NCBI GenBank assembly: GCA_003525045.1
Contig: DQGF01000565.1
Coordinates: forward strand, 642 to 7,268
Direction: 5' to 3'
Length of the DNA stretch: 6,627 nucleotides
From: Pseudomonas sp.
GTDB taxonomy: Bacteria > Pseudomonadota > Gammaproteobacteria > Pseudomonadales > Pseudomonadaceae
The notes under the pieces are model-generated. The model was not told the DNA's origin. It did not search any database and saw nothing but the letters and a program-made list of their open reading frames with translations. How positions within the stretch are numbered: the stretch's first letter is position 1; each line of letters starts with the position of its first letter. Positions 1-6,627 of the stretch are shown piece after piece. A program made the translations under genes and the position numbers.

Positions 1-346
1 ACACCAGCGTCACGACCGCGATCGGCCCGCTGCGGGGATCCTTCATGATCGTCAGCGTGCGCTCACGGTCGCCAAAGCCGCCGAGCCAGGCGTCGGCACT
101 ATCGGCCAGACCGTCGAGGTGCAACGCACCACTGAGCAACACCCACACCGTCAGCAATAGCGCCGCGTGCAGCAACAACGGCGTGCCGAGCAACAACCCG
201 TTCAGCGTCCACAGGATCACGCCGAACAGCAAACCGACCAGCGGATAAAACAGCAGCGATCGACCGAGCTCCCTAGGCGCCGGCATGCCTGGCAGACGAA
301 TCGGTAGACTGCTGAGGAATTGCAGGGCGATCCAGAACGGCAGCAT
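1..346 (-). CDS. cobS: Adenosylcobinamide-GDP ribazoletransferase CobS (CobV), N-terminal part; runs off left edge
   Basis: CobS is the integral-membrane cobalamin synthase that joins adenosylcobinamide-GDP to alpha-ribazole (or its phosphate), releasing GMP. Only the first 115 codons are in the window; the frame is open at base 1, and the full protein is usually about 240-250 residues. It starts MLPFWIALQFLSSLPIRLPG, the usual opening of the family. The signature HLDGLADSADAWLGG (residues 76-90) follows, with the acidic residues Asp78, Asp82 and Asp85 that are taken as metal and substrate ligands. MKDPRSGPIA (101-110) comes next. Hydrophobic stretches at about 31-48 and 51-74 are probable membrane helices. 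The ATG lies 2 bases after the cobC stop (TGAGCATG on the minus strand), with only a weak purine-rich site, so it is probably coupled to cobC. It consumes the products of cobU and of bluB/cobT. Confidence 0.96.
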   Translation of the reverse strand, partial: MLPFWIALQFLSSLPIRLPGMPAPRELGRSLLFYPLVGLLFGVILWTLNGLLLGTPLLLHAALLLTVWVLLSGALHLDGLADSADAWLGGFGDRERTLTIMKDPRSGPIAVVTLV

Positions 347-348
347 GC

Positions 349-924
349 TCAGCTCGCTTCCATGAACAAGCCGCCGGACTCGACCGCCAGCGAGAACATC
401 GCGCCATGACCGACTTCGACGTTGAGCAGCTGTTCACGCGGCAAACCACGGGCCTGAGCGAGCAATAAACGCATGACCCCGCCATGACTGATCAGCAACA
501 CTCGTTCGCCCGCATAGGCCAGGTGCAACCGGTCGACCGCCGCCAGCACCCGCGCCGAAAAATCCACCACCCGCTCGCCGGCAGGCGGCGTGAACGCATA
601 GGGATCGGCCCAGAACAAGCCCAATGCCTCGGCATCGGTTTCCATCAACGCTGCGGCGCTCTGTCCTTCCCAAGCGCCGAAGTGCAGTTCTTGCAGGTCT
701 TTGTCGAGTTGCACCGGCAGACCCAGTTGCGCGCCAAGCGCTTGTGCAAATCGGGCACAACGCTGCAACGGCGAACTGATCAAACGATCCCAGGGCCCCC
801 GCTCGACCACCGCCGCACGCATCTGCTCCCAGCCTTTTTCGGTCAACGCATCATCGAGGCTGCCGCGCAGGCCACCGCCGAGTTCGGTTTCGCCGTGGCG
901 CAATAGATCGAGATGCAGCGTCAT
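349..924 (-). CDS. cobC: Histidine phosphatase CobC, probable alpha-ribazole-5'-phosphate phosphatase
   Basis: This is a histidine phosphatase (phosphoglycerate mutase-like) of 191 residues. Its likely role is removing the 5'-phosphate from alpha-ribazole phosphate or from adenosylcobalamin 5'-phosphate, the last cleanup step of loop assembly. The motif LLRHGETE (residues 7-14) carries the phospho-acceptor His10 with Arg9. Other expected active-site residues are Arg55 (SSPLQRCA), Glu79 ([11 protein letters not shown]) and His147 (ISHGGVMR). I chose the ATG at 924, which forms ATGA with the cobT stop and lies just before the conserved strand leading into RHGE. The frame stays open upstream to an ATG at 1137, but that 71-residue extension is Arg/Gly/Ala-rich, lies antiparallel to nothing and simply overlays cobT codons. 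The ribosome binding site is weak (GGCGGAT), so translation is probably coupled. Substrate is inferred from context, since this fold acts on many phosphates. Confidence 0.9.
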   Translation of the reverse strand: MTLHLDLLRHGETELGGGLRGSLDDALTEKGWEQMRAAVVERGPWDRLISSPLQRCARFAQALGAQLGLPVQLDKDLQELHFGAWEGQSAAALMETDAEALGLFWADPYAFTPPAGERVVDFSARVLAAVDRLHLAYAGERVLLISHGGVMRLLLAQARGLPREQLLNVEVGHGAMFSLAVESGGLFMEAS

Positions 925-1976
925 GCCGGACGATCCGCCACCGCGGCTTCGGCGAAGGTCGCCATTTGCCCATGAAGGTCGCAAGCCAGCCGCAGCAACG
1001 GCACGGCCAACGCGGCGCCACTGCCCTCGCCCAGACGCAGCCCGAGATCCAACAGGGGCTCGGCGTTCAGGGCTTCCAACACATGGCGATGACCCGGCTC
1101 GGCGCCGCGGTGCCCAAACAACAGCCACTGCCGGCATTCTGGATTCAAACGCACGGCCACCAACGCCGCGACGCTGCAGATGAAACCGTCCACCAGCACC
1201 GCGACGCCTTCCTGGGCGCAGGCCAGATACGCGCCGACCAGTGCCGCGATTTCAAAACCGCCAAGGTTGAACAGGGTGTGCAGTGCGTCGCCACGCTGAG
1301 CTTCGTGCAATACCAACGCGCGTTCGATGACCCGCGCCTTGTGGCTGACGCCCGCCGCGTCGAGTCCGGTGCCCGGCCCGGCCAGATGCGCTACCGGGCA
1401 ATCCAGCAATGCACAGGCCAGTGCGCTGGCCGCAGTGGTGTTGCCGATGCCCATCTCGCCACCGATGAACAACTGACTGCCCGTCTCGACAGCACGTAGC
1501 ACGCTGTCGCGACCGGCCTGCAGAGCGAGTTCGCCCTGGGCCTGAGTCATGGCCGGACCTTCGACCAAATTGGCGGTGCCCGGGCCGAGGTTGAGGTGTC
1601 GTACGCCCGGCAGATTCAACGCCGGCGGCACGGTGCCGAGATCGACCACTTCCAGGGACGCCCCCAGTTGCCGCGCCAATACGCTGATCGCCGCACCACC
1701 GTTGACGAAGTTGTGCAGCATCTGCCCGGTGACTTCCTGGGGAAACGCCGACACCCCCTCGGCGACCACGCCATGGTCACCGGCAAAAATAGCGATCCAC
1801 AGCTGATCCAGACTCGGCTTTACCCGTCCCTGCAACCCGGCCAGTTGCACCGCCACCGATTCGAGACGACCGAGGGAGCCGGCAGGTTTGGTCAGCTGCT
1901 GTTGACGCCTCTCGGCCTGTTCGACCGCTTGCGCATCGATCGGCTTGCACGGGTTCAGCCACCAGGATTGAGTCAT
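921..1976 (-). CDS. cobT: Nicotinate-nucleotide--dimethylbenzimidazole phosphoribosyltransferase CobT (CobU in P. denitrificans naming)
   Basis: CobT exchanges the nicotinate of NaMN for 5,6-dimethylbenzimidazole, producing alpha-ribazole 5'-phosphate. Its base substrate is the product of bluB in the same operon. It is a cytoplasmic enzyme of 351 residues, close to the 356 of Salmonella CobT. Family blocks are [12 protein letters not shown] (residues 28-39), [20 protein letters not shown] (64-83), FVNGGAAI (90-97), [16 protein letters not shown] (171-186), PGTGLD (201-206) and [12 protein letters not shown] (313-324). Glu174 and Glu317 fall at the same numbers as the catalytic glutamates of the Salmonella enzyme, with Glu317 as the general base. 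The start overlaps the cobU stop (ATGA), with an AAGGA site at 1985-1989, 8 bases upstream. The stop overlaps the phosphatase start in the same way. Confidence 0.97.
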   Translation of the reverse strand: MTQSWWLNPCKPIDAQAVEQAERRQQQLTKPAGSLGRLESVAVQLAGLQGRVKPSLDQLWIAIFAGDHGVVAEGVSAFPQEVTGQMLHNFVNGGAAISVLARQLGASLEVVDLGTVPPALNLPGVRHLNLGPGTANLVEGPAMTQAQGELALQAGRDSVLRAVETGSQLFIGGEMGIGNTTAASALACALLDCPVAHLAGPGTGLDAAGVSHKARVIERALVLHEAQRGDALHTLFNLGGFEIAALVGAYLACAQEGVAVLVDGFICSVAALVAVRLNPECRQWLLFGHRGAEPGHRHVLEALNAEPLLDLGLRLGEGSGAALAVPLLRLACDLHGQMATFAEAAVADRPA

Positions 1977-2494
1977 AACGCAGTTCCTTTCAAAGTCAGG
2001 GGCAGGCCGGCGACGGTCAGGACGACGCGCTGACAGCGTTCGGCCAACGCTTGATGCAGCCAGCCGGCTTCATCGACATAACGACGGGTCAATTCACCCA
2101 GCGGCACGACGCCCATTCCGGTCTCGTTACTGACAAAAATGATTTCGCCCGGTAGCGAACCCAGGCAATCGAGCAGAGCTTCGCGTTCGGCGACCAGGCG
2201 CTCGGTATTTTCGAGCATCAGCAGGTTGGTCAGCCACAGGGTCAGGCAGTCCACCAGCAGGCAACGATCAACGCTGGCGGTTTCGCGCAGGACGCGGGCG
2301 AGTTCAATCGGTTCTTCGATCAACGACCATTCGGCCGGGCGACGGGCGCGGTGATGGGCCACCCGTTCGTTCATTTCACCGTCCAGGGGTTGGCTGGTGG
2401 CGATGTAGGTCACTGCCAGGCCACTGCCGGCTGCGAGTTTTTCGGCCAGGCGACTTTTGCCGGAGCGGGCGCCGCCGAGGATCAGTTGCAGCAT
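1973..2494 (-). CDS. cobU: Bifunctional adenosylcobinamide kinase / adenosylcobinamide-phosphate guanylyltransferase CobU (CobP)
   Basis: The enzyme phosphorylates adenosylcobinamide and then transfers GMP from GTP to give adenosylcobinamide-GDP, the activated corrinoid used by CobS. It has 173 residues, close to the roughly 180 of Salmonella CobU. The P-loop GGARSGKS spans residues 7-14. [19 protein letters not shown] (30-48) leads to His47, which aligns with the guanylylated His46 of Salmonella CobU, and RPAEW follows. [12 protein letters not shown] (81-92) and [11 protein letters not shown] (121-131) are further family signatures. The start is the ATG with a good GAAGGA site in the short leader after the REPIN. 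The stop overlaps the cobT start as ATGA. It opens the nucleotide-loop half of the operon and would also serve salvage of imported cobinamide. Confidence 0.97.
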   Translation of the reverse strand: MLQLILGGARSGKSRLAEKLAAGSGLAVTYIATSQPLDGEMNERVAHHRARRPAEWSLIEEPIELARVLRETASVDRCLLVDCLTLWLTNLLMLENTERLVAEREALLDCLGSLPGEIIFVSNETGMGVVPLGELTRRYVDEAGWLHQALAERCQRVVLTVAGLPLTLKGTAL

Positions 2495-2501
2495 GGTTCA
2501 T

Positions 2502-2507
2502 TCCTTC
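2502..2507 (-). promoter_or_regulatory. Ribosome binding site of cobU
   Basis: On the minus strand this reads GAAGGA, 7 bases before the ATG at 2494. It is a strong Shine-Dalgarno match. It matters because cobU is the one complete downstream gene that cannot be translationally coupled to its upstream neighbour; the REPIN ends about 20 bases before the site. Confidence 0.8.
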
Positions 2508-2532
2508 AAATGTGCGGTGTGGTGACGGGCCT

Positions 2533-2557
2533 CTTCGCGGGCAAGCCTCGCTCCTAC
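2533..2557 (-). repeat. REP unit, cobU-proximal arm
   Basis: This 25-base REP core is read on the minus strand, starting GTAGGAGCGAGG and ending GCGAAG. It is identical over all 25 bases to the other arm at 2601-2625 on the plus strand. The inner flank (2558-2566) is also shared, with one mismatch. Confidence 0.9.
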
Positions 2558-2600
2558 GGGGTGTGGGGTGGTCACAGAATTTGCGAACGCTCCACACCCT

Positions 2601-2625
2601 GTAGGAGCGAGGCTTGCCCGCGAAG
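2601..2625 (+). repeat. REP unit, cobQ-proximal arm
   Basis: This 25-base REP core is read on the plus strand and faces the arm at 2533-2557. The GTAGGAGC head, GGCTTGCCCGC body and GAAG tail are, from memory, the form common in genomes of the Pseudomonas fluorescens group. Confidence 0.9.
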
Positions 2626-2642
2626 GGGCCGGCACAGGCACC

Positions 2643-4094
2643 TCAAAACCCGCAGAGTTCACGCAATAATTGGGTATCCAGATGCTTCTCCACCAGATCC
2701 GCCAGCCGCTCGATATCCCGCTCACGCAACCCGTGATAATCCACTTCCTGCACCTCCTGCAAACCCGCCCAACGCAACAACGCACTGCACGCCGCCGGTG
2801 ATTCGAACAGGCCATGCAGATAGGTGCCGAAAATCTGTCCATCAACACTTTGCGCACCATCACAACGACCGTCATCCAACTGCACGGCAGCGTTTTCCAG
2901 CGCCGGCCCGGTGGTTACCCCGGCATGAATTTCATAGCCAGTAACCTGCGCATCTTCCAGCGCCAGACGCCCGCGGACATTGCGCAACTGCTTCTGTTCT
3001 TCAAGCTGCGTTTCGAACGCCAGCCAACCCAACCCGGCGCTCGAACCCGGCGCGCCTTCGAGGCCCAGCGGGTCATGCACCTGTTCACCGAGCATCTGCA
3101 GACCGCCACAGATGCCGAGCACTTTTCCGCCATAGCGCAGATGACGATTGATGGCGGTGTCCCAGCCATTGGCCCGCAGATATGCGAGGTCGCTGCGCAC
3201 GCTTTTCGAGCCGGGGAGAATGATCAGGTCGGCCGGCGTAATGGCCTGGCCGGGGCCGATGAATTGCAGGTCCACTTGCGGATGCAAGCGCAGTGGATCG
3301 AAATCGGTGTGGTTGCTGATGCGCGGCAGCACCGGCACCAGTACTTTCAGCACCTGGTCAGCCTTGTCGGTCTGGCGCTGATCGATGCCGTCCTCAGCCT
3401 CCAGGTGCAGGTCCATCACATAAGGCAACACGCCGATCACCGGTTTGCCGGTGCGCGCCTCGAGCCAATCCAGCCCCGGTTGCAGTAAAGCGATGTCGCC
3501 GCGGAAACGGTTGATGATGAAACCTTTGACCCGCGCCTGCTCACTCGGCGACAGCAAATCCAGCGTGCCCACCAAATGCGCGAAAACCCCGCCGCGATTG
3601 ATGTCGGCAATCAGCACCACGGGGCAGTCCACCGCCTCGGCGAACCCCATGTTGGCAATGTCGCCAGCGCGCAGATTGATCTCGGCCGGTGAGCCTGCAC
3701 CTTCGACCATGACCACCGGATAGGCCGCACTCAGGCGTTCATGGGAGGCCAGCACCGCTTGCATGGCGATGGCTTTGTAGTCGTGGTAGGCAACCGCATT
3801 CATGCTCGTGACGGCGCGACCGTGAATGATCACCTGGGCGCCGGTATCGCTGTTCGGTTTGAGCAGCACCGGGTTCATGTCGGTGTGCGGTTCAAGGTTA
3901 GCCGCTTGGGCCTGCACCGCTTGCGCGCGACCGATCTCGCCGCCGTCGGCGGTGACGGCGCTGTTGAGCGCCATGTTCTGCGGCTTGAACGGCACGACGC
4001 TTACACCATGCCGGGTGACCCAGCGACAAAGCGCCGTCACCAGCGTGCTTTTACCGGCGTCCGATGTAGTGCCTTGCACCATCAACGTGGTCAT
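2643..4094 (-). CDS. cobQ: Cobyric acid synthase CobQ (CbiP)
   Basis: This cytoplasmic, ATP- and glutamine-dependent amidotransferase amidates carboxylates b, d, e and g of adenosylcobyrinic acid a,c-diamide to give cobyric acid. The 483-residue length is typical. The N-terminal synthetase domain has a P-loop, [11 protein letters not shown] (residues 7-17), followed by [10 protein letters not shown] (36-45), [12 protein letters not shown] (131-142) and [10 protein letters not shown] (163-172). The C-terminal class I glutaminase domain of the CobB/CobQ type shows ILPGSKS (292-298), [11 protein letters not shown] (326-336) with nucleophile Cys329, and GTYLHGLFE (423-431) with His427. The start ATG overlaps the cobD stop (ATGA) and has an AAGGA site at 4101-4105, 6 bases upstream. 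Both catalytic centres are intact. The REP pair begins 12 bases after the stop codon, so cobQ is the last gene before the only sizeable gap in the operon. Confidence 0.97.
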   Translation of the reverse strand: MTTLMVQGTTSDAGKSTLVTALCRWVTRHGVSVVPFKPQNMALNSAVTADGGEIGRAQAVQAQAANLEPHTDMNPVLLKPNSDTGAQVIIHGRAVTSMNAVAYHDYKAIAMQAVLASHERLSAAYPVVMVEGAGSPAEINLRAGDIANMGFAEAVDCPVVLIADINRGGVFAHLVGTLDLLSPSEQARVKGFIINRFRGDIALLQPGLDWLEARTGKPVIGVLPYVMDLHLEAEDGIDQRQTDKADQVLKVLVPVLPRISNHTDFDPLRLHPQVDLQFIGPGQAITPADLIILPGSKSVRSDLAYLRANGWDTAINRHLRYGGKVLGICGGLQMLGEQVHDPLGLEGAPGSSAGLGWLAFETQLEEQKQLRNVRGRLALEDAQVTGYEIHAGVTTGPALENAAVQLDDGRCDGAQSVDGQIFGTYLHGLFESPAACSALLRWAGLQEVQEVDYHGLRERDIERLADLVEKHLDTQLLRELCGF

Positions 4095-5083
4095 TGGGTT
4101 TCCTTGGCATAGGCTTCGAACGCTTGCGCGAGACGTGTCCAGTCGGCTTCATCGGCCGGCAAGCCAAATCGCAGGCTGCTGTTGTGCGCGAACAAGCGCA
4201 GCAGAATGCCGCGCCGGGCCATGAATTCGTGCAGTGCTTCGGCGCACTCGGTGATCAGCCATTGAAACAGGGCGCAACCTCCGTGAGGTTCGAAACCGTG
4301 CTGTGCCAGCAGCCGCGCCAGTCGCTCGCTGGCCGCTTCGGTGCGCTGCCGTTGGCGGGCGTGCCCTTCGGTGTCCAGCAGGCAGGCCTGCCCCACTATC
4401 CGGGTCGGTCCGCTGACCACCCACGGCCCCACTTGCTCGGCCAGTAACTTGAGCATCTTGCGCTCGGCCAACACAAACCCCAGCCGCACGCCGGCCAGAC
4501 CAAAAAACTTGCCGAAGGAGCGCAGTACGATCAACCCGACCTGGCCGGCAAACGGCGCCAGGCTCAGCTGCGGCGTGTTGTCCATGAACGCCTCGTCCAC
4601 CACCAGCCAGCCACCGCGCCGGGCCAGTTTCGCATGCCAGTCGAGCAGGCGACTCGGCGTCAGGCTCAGGCCGGTGGGATTGTTCGGGTTGACCACCACC
4701 AGCACGTCGAGGTTGTCGAGAAAGAAGTCGACTTCCTGCTCCAGCACTTCACGCACGATGTAGCCGCTGCGGCGCCAGGCTTCGGCGTGCTCGGCGTAAC
4801 AGGGCGACAACACGCCGACCTTGCCGGCGCGACGCAAACGCGGCAACAGCTGGATCGCCATTTGCGAACCGGCCACGGGCAGCACCTGTACGGCGCCGTA
4901 GTAGTCGCAGGCCGCCTGCTCCAGACCGTCATCGGCTTCGGGCAACCGCGCCCAGGCGCGCAAGGGAATGTCCGGGACGGGAAACGGCCAGGGCGCGAGG
5001 CCGCTGGACAGGTCGAGCCAATCGGCTTCGGCGATGTCGTATGCGAGCGCCGCCTTGCGCAATCGACCACCGTGCTCAAGCAT
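4091..5083 (-). CDS. cobD: Threonine-phosphate decarboxylase CobD (CobC in P. denitrificans naming)
   Basis: This PLP enzyme of the class I/II aminotransferase fold decarboxylates L-threonine O-3-phosphate to (R)-1-amino-2-propanol phosphate, the linker that CbiB attaches to the corrin ring. It has 330 residues. It begins with the typical [11 protein letters not shown] segment and shows [11 protein letters not shown] (residues 23-33), the cofactor-binding NPNNPTG (132-138), VVDEAF (161-166, Asp163 expected to contact the PLP ring nitrogen) and [14 protein letters not shown] (189-202), where Lys192 is the predicted Schiff-base lysine. The C-terminal LRFGLP block (304-309) carries the arginine expected to bind the substrate carboxylate. 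The start overlaps the cbiB stop by 8 bases, with a weak GGGGG site about 9 bases upstream, so translation probably depends on coupling. The stop overlaps cobQ as ATGA. The alternative, histidinol-phosphate aminotransferase, is a relative but does not fit the N-terminus or context. Confidence 0.95.
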   Translation of the reverse strand: MLEHGGRLRKAALAYDIAEADWLDLSSGLAPWPFPVPDIPLRAWARLPEADDGLEQAACDYYGAVQVLPVAGSQMAIQLLPRLRRAGKVGVLSPCYAEHAEAWRRSGYIVREVLEQEVDFFLDNLDVLVVVNPNNPTGLSLTPSRLLDWHAKLARRGGWLVVDEAFMDNTPQLSLAPFAGQVGLIVLRSFGKFFGLAGVRLGFVLAERKMLKLLAEQVGPWVVSGPTRIVGQACLLDTEGHARQRQRTEAASERLARLLAQHGFEPHGGCALFQWLITECAEALHEFMARRGILLRLFAHNSSLRFGLPADEADWTRLAQAFEAYAKETQ

Positions 5084-5984
5084 AGAATTCAGCCCCCACG
5101 CAGAGGATCAGCAACCATAACCATACCCCGCGCTGGACCAATTGCCAGCCACGGTCGATGGAGTCGGCATCCGCCGGCAGGCCTTCGCCCAATGGCGGAC
5201 GCTGATGCAGTTCACCGTGATAAATCGCCGCCCCGCCCAGCTCGACGCCGAGCGCACCGGCACCGGCGGCCATCACCGGCCCGGCATTCGGACTGTCCCA
5301 GGTCGGGCCCTGGCTGCGCCAGCATTTCAACGCCAGGCGGGTCTTGCCCAGCAGCACATAGGTCAACGCCACCAGACGTGCGGGAATGTAGTTGAGTACA
5401 TCGTCGATCTTCGCCGCGGCCCAGCCGAAACGTTCGAAGCGGTCGTTACGGTAACCCCACATCGCATCGAGGGTGTTGCTCAGGCGATAGAGCACCACAC
5501 CGGGCGCCCCCGCCACGGCGAACCAGAACAGCGCGGCAAATACCGCATCGCTGCCGTTCTCCAGCACCGATTCGGTGGCGGCGCGGGCGACTTCGGTCTT
5601 ATCCAGTTCGCTGGTCTGACGGCTGACCAGATAGCCGACACGTATGCGCGCTTCTTCCAGATCATCGCGGCGCAGGGCCTTGGCCACTGGCTCGACGTGT
5701 TCGCCGAGGCTGCGCAGGCCGAGGGCGCAATAGAGCGCGAGGATTTCGACGATCCAGCCAACATAAGGTGCCCAGGAAAACGCCGTGGCCAGCAAGGTCA
5801 GCGGCACTACCGCGATCACCCAGGCGGTGACGCCGTGACTGCGCCAGCCGCGACCTTCACCGTTGAAACGTTGCTCGATGCGGTCGGCGAAACGACCGAA
5901 CGCCACCAGCGGATGCCAGCGCTTGGGTTCACCCAGTAGCGCATCCAGCGCCACTGCGGCGACACTCAACAACGCCACACTCAT
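5076..5984 (-). CDS. cbiB: Adenosylcobinamide-phosphate synthase CbiB (CobD in P. denitrificans naming)
   Basis: This inner-membrane protein joins (R)-1-amino-2-propanol phosphate to adenosylcobyric acid, giving adenosylcobinamide phosphate. The 302-residue length is normal for the family. Conserved blocks are [14 protein letters not shown] (residues 18-31), [20 protein letters not shown] (117-136), [13 protein letters not shown] (136-148), [22 protein letters not shown] (178-199) and [17 protein letters not shown] (231-247). Hydrophobic stretches near 2-17, 52-70, 75-92, 147-166, 203-213 and 286-298 fit a polytopic membrane protein. I place the start at the ATG at 5984, which overlaps the bluB stop (ATGA) and has a GGGGAG ribosome binding site 7 bases upstream. 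An in-frame TTG five codons earlier lies inside that site and is less likely. The 3' end overlaps cobD by 8 bases. The substrate comes from CobD and CobQ, the next two genes. Confidence 0.96.
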   Translation of the reverse strand: MSVALLSVAAVALDALLGEPKRWHPLVAFGRFADRIEQRFNGEGRGWRSHGVTAWVIAVVPLTLLATAFSWAPYVGWIVEILALYCALGLRSLGEHVEPVAKALRRDDLEEARIRVGYLVSRQTSELDKTEVARAATESVLENGSDAVFAALFWFAVAGAPGVVLYRLSNTLDAMWGYRNDRFERFGWAAAKIDDVLNYIPARLVALTYVLLGKTRLALKCWRSQGPTWDSPNAGPVMAAGAGALGVELGGAAIYHGELHQRPPLGEGLPADADSIDRGWQLVQRGVWLWLLILCVGAEFYA

Positions 5985-6627
5985 TGACTTACTCCCCAAT
6001 AATTTTCATATAGCATTTCGCTCAGCGGACGCGCCTGCGCCCAGCCTTCAAGGACTAGCATCGGTGCTGGATAGAATTCCTTGACCGGGCCCAGGCACAG
6101 CACGGCCAACGGCTTGGCGCCGACGGGCATTTCCAGCAAGTCGGCCAGGGCTTGCGGCTCGAACAAAGAGACCCAGCCCATGCCCAGTCCTTCGGCACGG
6201 GACGCCAGCCACAGGTTCTGGATCGCGCAGGACAACGAGGCCATGTCCATTTCCGGCAAGGTGCGGCGGCCGAAGATATGCCGCTCGCGATCGTCCATCA
6301 GCGCGGCGACCAGCACTTCGGCGCAGTCGTTGATGCCTTCGACCTTGAGCTTCATGAATTCGTCGCTGCGCTCGCCGAGGGCTTCGGCGGTGCGGATGCG
6401 TTCTTCTTCCACCAGCGCCTGGATGTTGCCGCGCAGAGCGCGGTCGCTGATGCGGATGAAGCGCCAGGGCTGCATCAGGCCTACGCTTGGGGCCTGGTGG
6501 GCGGCTTCGAGCAGGCGCCGCAGTAATTCGGGCGCAACGGTGCCGCCGATGAAGTGGCGCATGTCGCGGCGTTCGGCGATGGCTCGGTAGACCGCGTCGC
6601 GTTCGGCCTGGCTGAATGCGTTGTCAG
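5981..6627 (-). CDS. bluB: 5,6-dimethylbenzimidazole synthase BluB (5' end cut by window edge)
   Basis: BluB is a flavin-destructase of the nitroreductase fold. It uses oxygen to fragment reduced FMN into 5,6-dimethylbenzimidazole, the lower ligand of B12, in the cytoplasm. The frame stays open to the right edge, giving 214 complete codons, close to the full family length, so probably only the start codon and a residue or two are missing. An internal ATG at 6562 would drop the conserved N-terminus (visible residues 1-21, ending in ERRD) and is not the start. Visible signatures are ERRDMRHF (residues 18-25), [12 protein letters not shown] (45-56) and [10 protein letters not shown] (148-157). 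The Ser in GWVS appears to match the catalytic Ser167 known from Sinorhizobium meliloti BluB. The stop overlaps the cbiB start as ATGA. BluB needs oxygen, so the lower ligand is made aerobically. The family call is secure; alignment of the catalytic Asp is less certain by eye. Confidence 0.95.
   Translation of the reverse strand, partial: DNAFSQAERDAVYRAIAERRDMRHFIGGTVAPELLRRLLEAAHQAPSVGLMQPWRFIRISDRALRGNIQALVEEERIRTAEALGERSDEFMKLKVEGINDCAEVLVAALMDDRERHIFGRRTLPEMDMASLSCAIQNLWLASRAEGLGMGWVSLFEPQALADLLEMPVGAKPLAVLCLGPVKEFYPAPMLVLEGWAQARPLSEMLYENYWGVSQ
5992..5997 (-). promoter_or_regulatory. Ribosome binding site of cbiB
   Basis: On the minus strand this reads GGGGAG, 7 bases before the ATG at 5984. 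It lies within the last codons of bluB. It decides the cbiB start in favour of this ATG over the in-frame TTG at 5999, because that TTG overlaps the site itself. Confidence 0.75.

Larger units (their letters stand above)
2528..2630. repeat. REPIN: inverted pair of Pseudomonas REP sequences between cobQ and cobU
   Basis: Two arms, 2528-2566 and 2592-2630, are inverted copies matching at 37 of 39 positions, separated by a 25-base loop. Each contains the Pseudomonas REP core (GTAGGAGCGAGGCTTGCCCG and onward). Such pairs are non-autonomous elements thought to be mobilised by RAYT transposases encoded elsewhere; none is encoded here. In the operon transcript (minus strand) the arms can form a long hairpin with two C-A mismatches; read from the plus strand both mismatches are G-U wobbles. 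The pair fills most of the 148-base gap between the cobQ stop and the cobU start. No T-run follows the stem on either strand, so it does not look like an intrinsic terminator. It may stabilise the upstream mRNA or damp transcription downstream, which is inference. I see no clear promoter in the gap. Confidence 0.92.

Noticed and set aside
966..1499. 177-codon plus-strand open frame opposite cobT, and a similar 140-codon frame at 484-906 opposite cobC
   Set aside because: Both are antisense to genes with intact catalytic motifs. The Gln/Arg/His-rich translations are typical of reverse-frame reading of GC-rich genes.
2528..2630. REP hairpin as a Rho-independent terminator
   Set aside because: No run of T follows the stem on either strand, the loop is 25 bases long, and the genes downstream belong to the same pathway in the same direction. 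REP identity explains the structure better.
2495..2642. Small gene or internal promoter in the cobQ-cobU gap
   Set aside because: The gap is mostly REPIN. The open frames crossing it are formed by REP sequence and neighbouring gene shadows, and I see no convincing -35/-10 pair. A weak promoter cannot be excluded by eye.
2814..3488. 224-codon plus-strand open frame opposite cobQ
   Set aside because: Antisense shadow of cobQ. The translation has no recognisable domain, and both cobQ domains beneath it are intact.
5142..5939. 265-codon open frame on the plus strand covering nearly all of cbiB
   Set aside because: It is antisense to a well-supported gene, its protein has no recognisable family signature, and high GC content with strong third-position bias routinely produces such open antisense frames.
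5985..5999. TTG at 5999 as the start of cbiB, adding five residues
   Set aside because: It overlaps the GGGGAG ribosome binding site. The ATG at 5984 has correct spacing to that site and the usual ATGA overlap with bluB.
5981..6562. ATG at 6562 as the start of bluB
   Set aside because: The frame remains open to the window edge, and the upstream residues ([15 protein letters not shown]) belong to the conserved BluB N-terminus.
5981..6627. Cobalamin riboswitch upstream of bluB
   Set aside because: The bluB frame runs to the window edge, so no leader region is present to hold a riboswitch. Any such element would be outside the window.

Overview
The window is a stretch of a cobalamin (vitamin B12) biosynthesis operon, most likely from a Pseudomonas of the fluorescens group. 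The evidence is the high-GC coding sequence, the gene order (as I recall, that of the Pseudomonas aeruginosa cob operon) and a Pseudomonas-type REP pair. All eight recognisable genes lie on the minus strand, so transcription runs from high to low coordinates. Names follow the Salmonella convention; the Pseudomonas denitrificans names differ and are given per gene.

Layout in transcription order: bluB (5,6-dimethylbenzimidazole synthase, its first codon or few codons lost at the right edge), cbiB (adenosylcobinamide-phosphate synthase, membrane), cobD (threonine-phosphate decarboxylase), cobQ (cobyric acid synthase), a 148-base gap filled mostly by an inverted pair of REP sequences, then cobU (cobinamide kinase/guanylyltransferase), cobT (DMB phosphoribosyltransferase), cobC (alpha-ribazole phosphatase-type histidine phosphatase) and cobS (cobalamin synthase, cut by the left edge after 115 codons). 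Except at the cobQ-cobU gap, adjacent genes overlap by 4 or 8 bases or are 2 bases apart, which implies one transcript with translational coupling.

Together the genes perform the late steps of adenosylcobalamin synthesis. BluB makes the lower-ligand base from FMN. CobQ amidates the corrin ring to cobyric acid. CobD supplies aminopropanol phosphate, and CbiB attaches it. CobU activates the product to GDP-cobinamide. CobT makes alpha-ribazole phosphate from DMB, CobS joins the halves, and CobC removes the phosphate. No corrin-ring assembly gene, B12 riboswitch or operon promoter lies in the window; these would be upstream, beyond the right edge.

The only non-coding structure of note is the REP pair (REPIN). 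It sits exactly between the genes leading to cobinamide and the genes that assemble the nucleotide loop. I found no tRNA, rRNA, CRISPR array, insertion sequence or phage gene, and nothing I can defend as a previously undescribed system.
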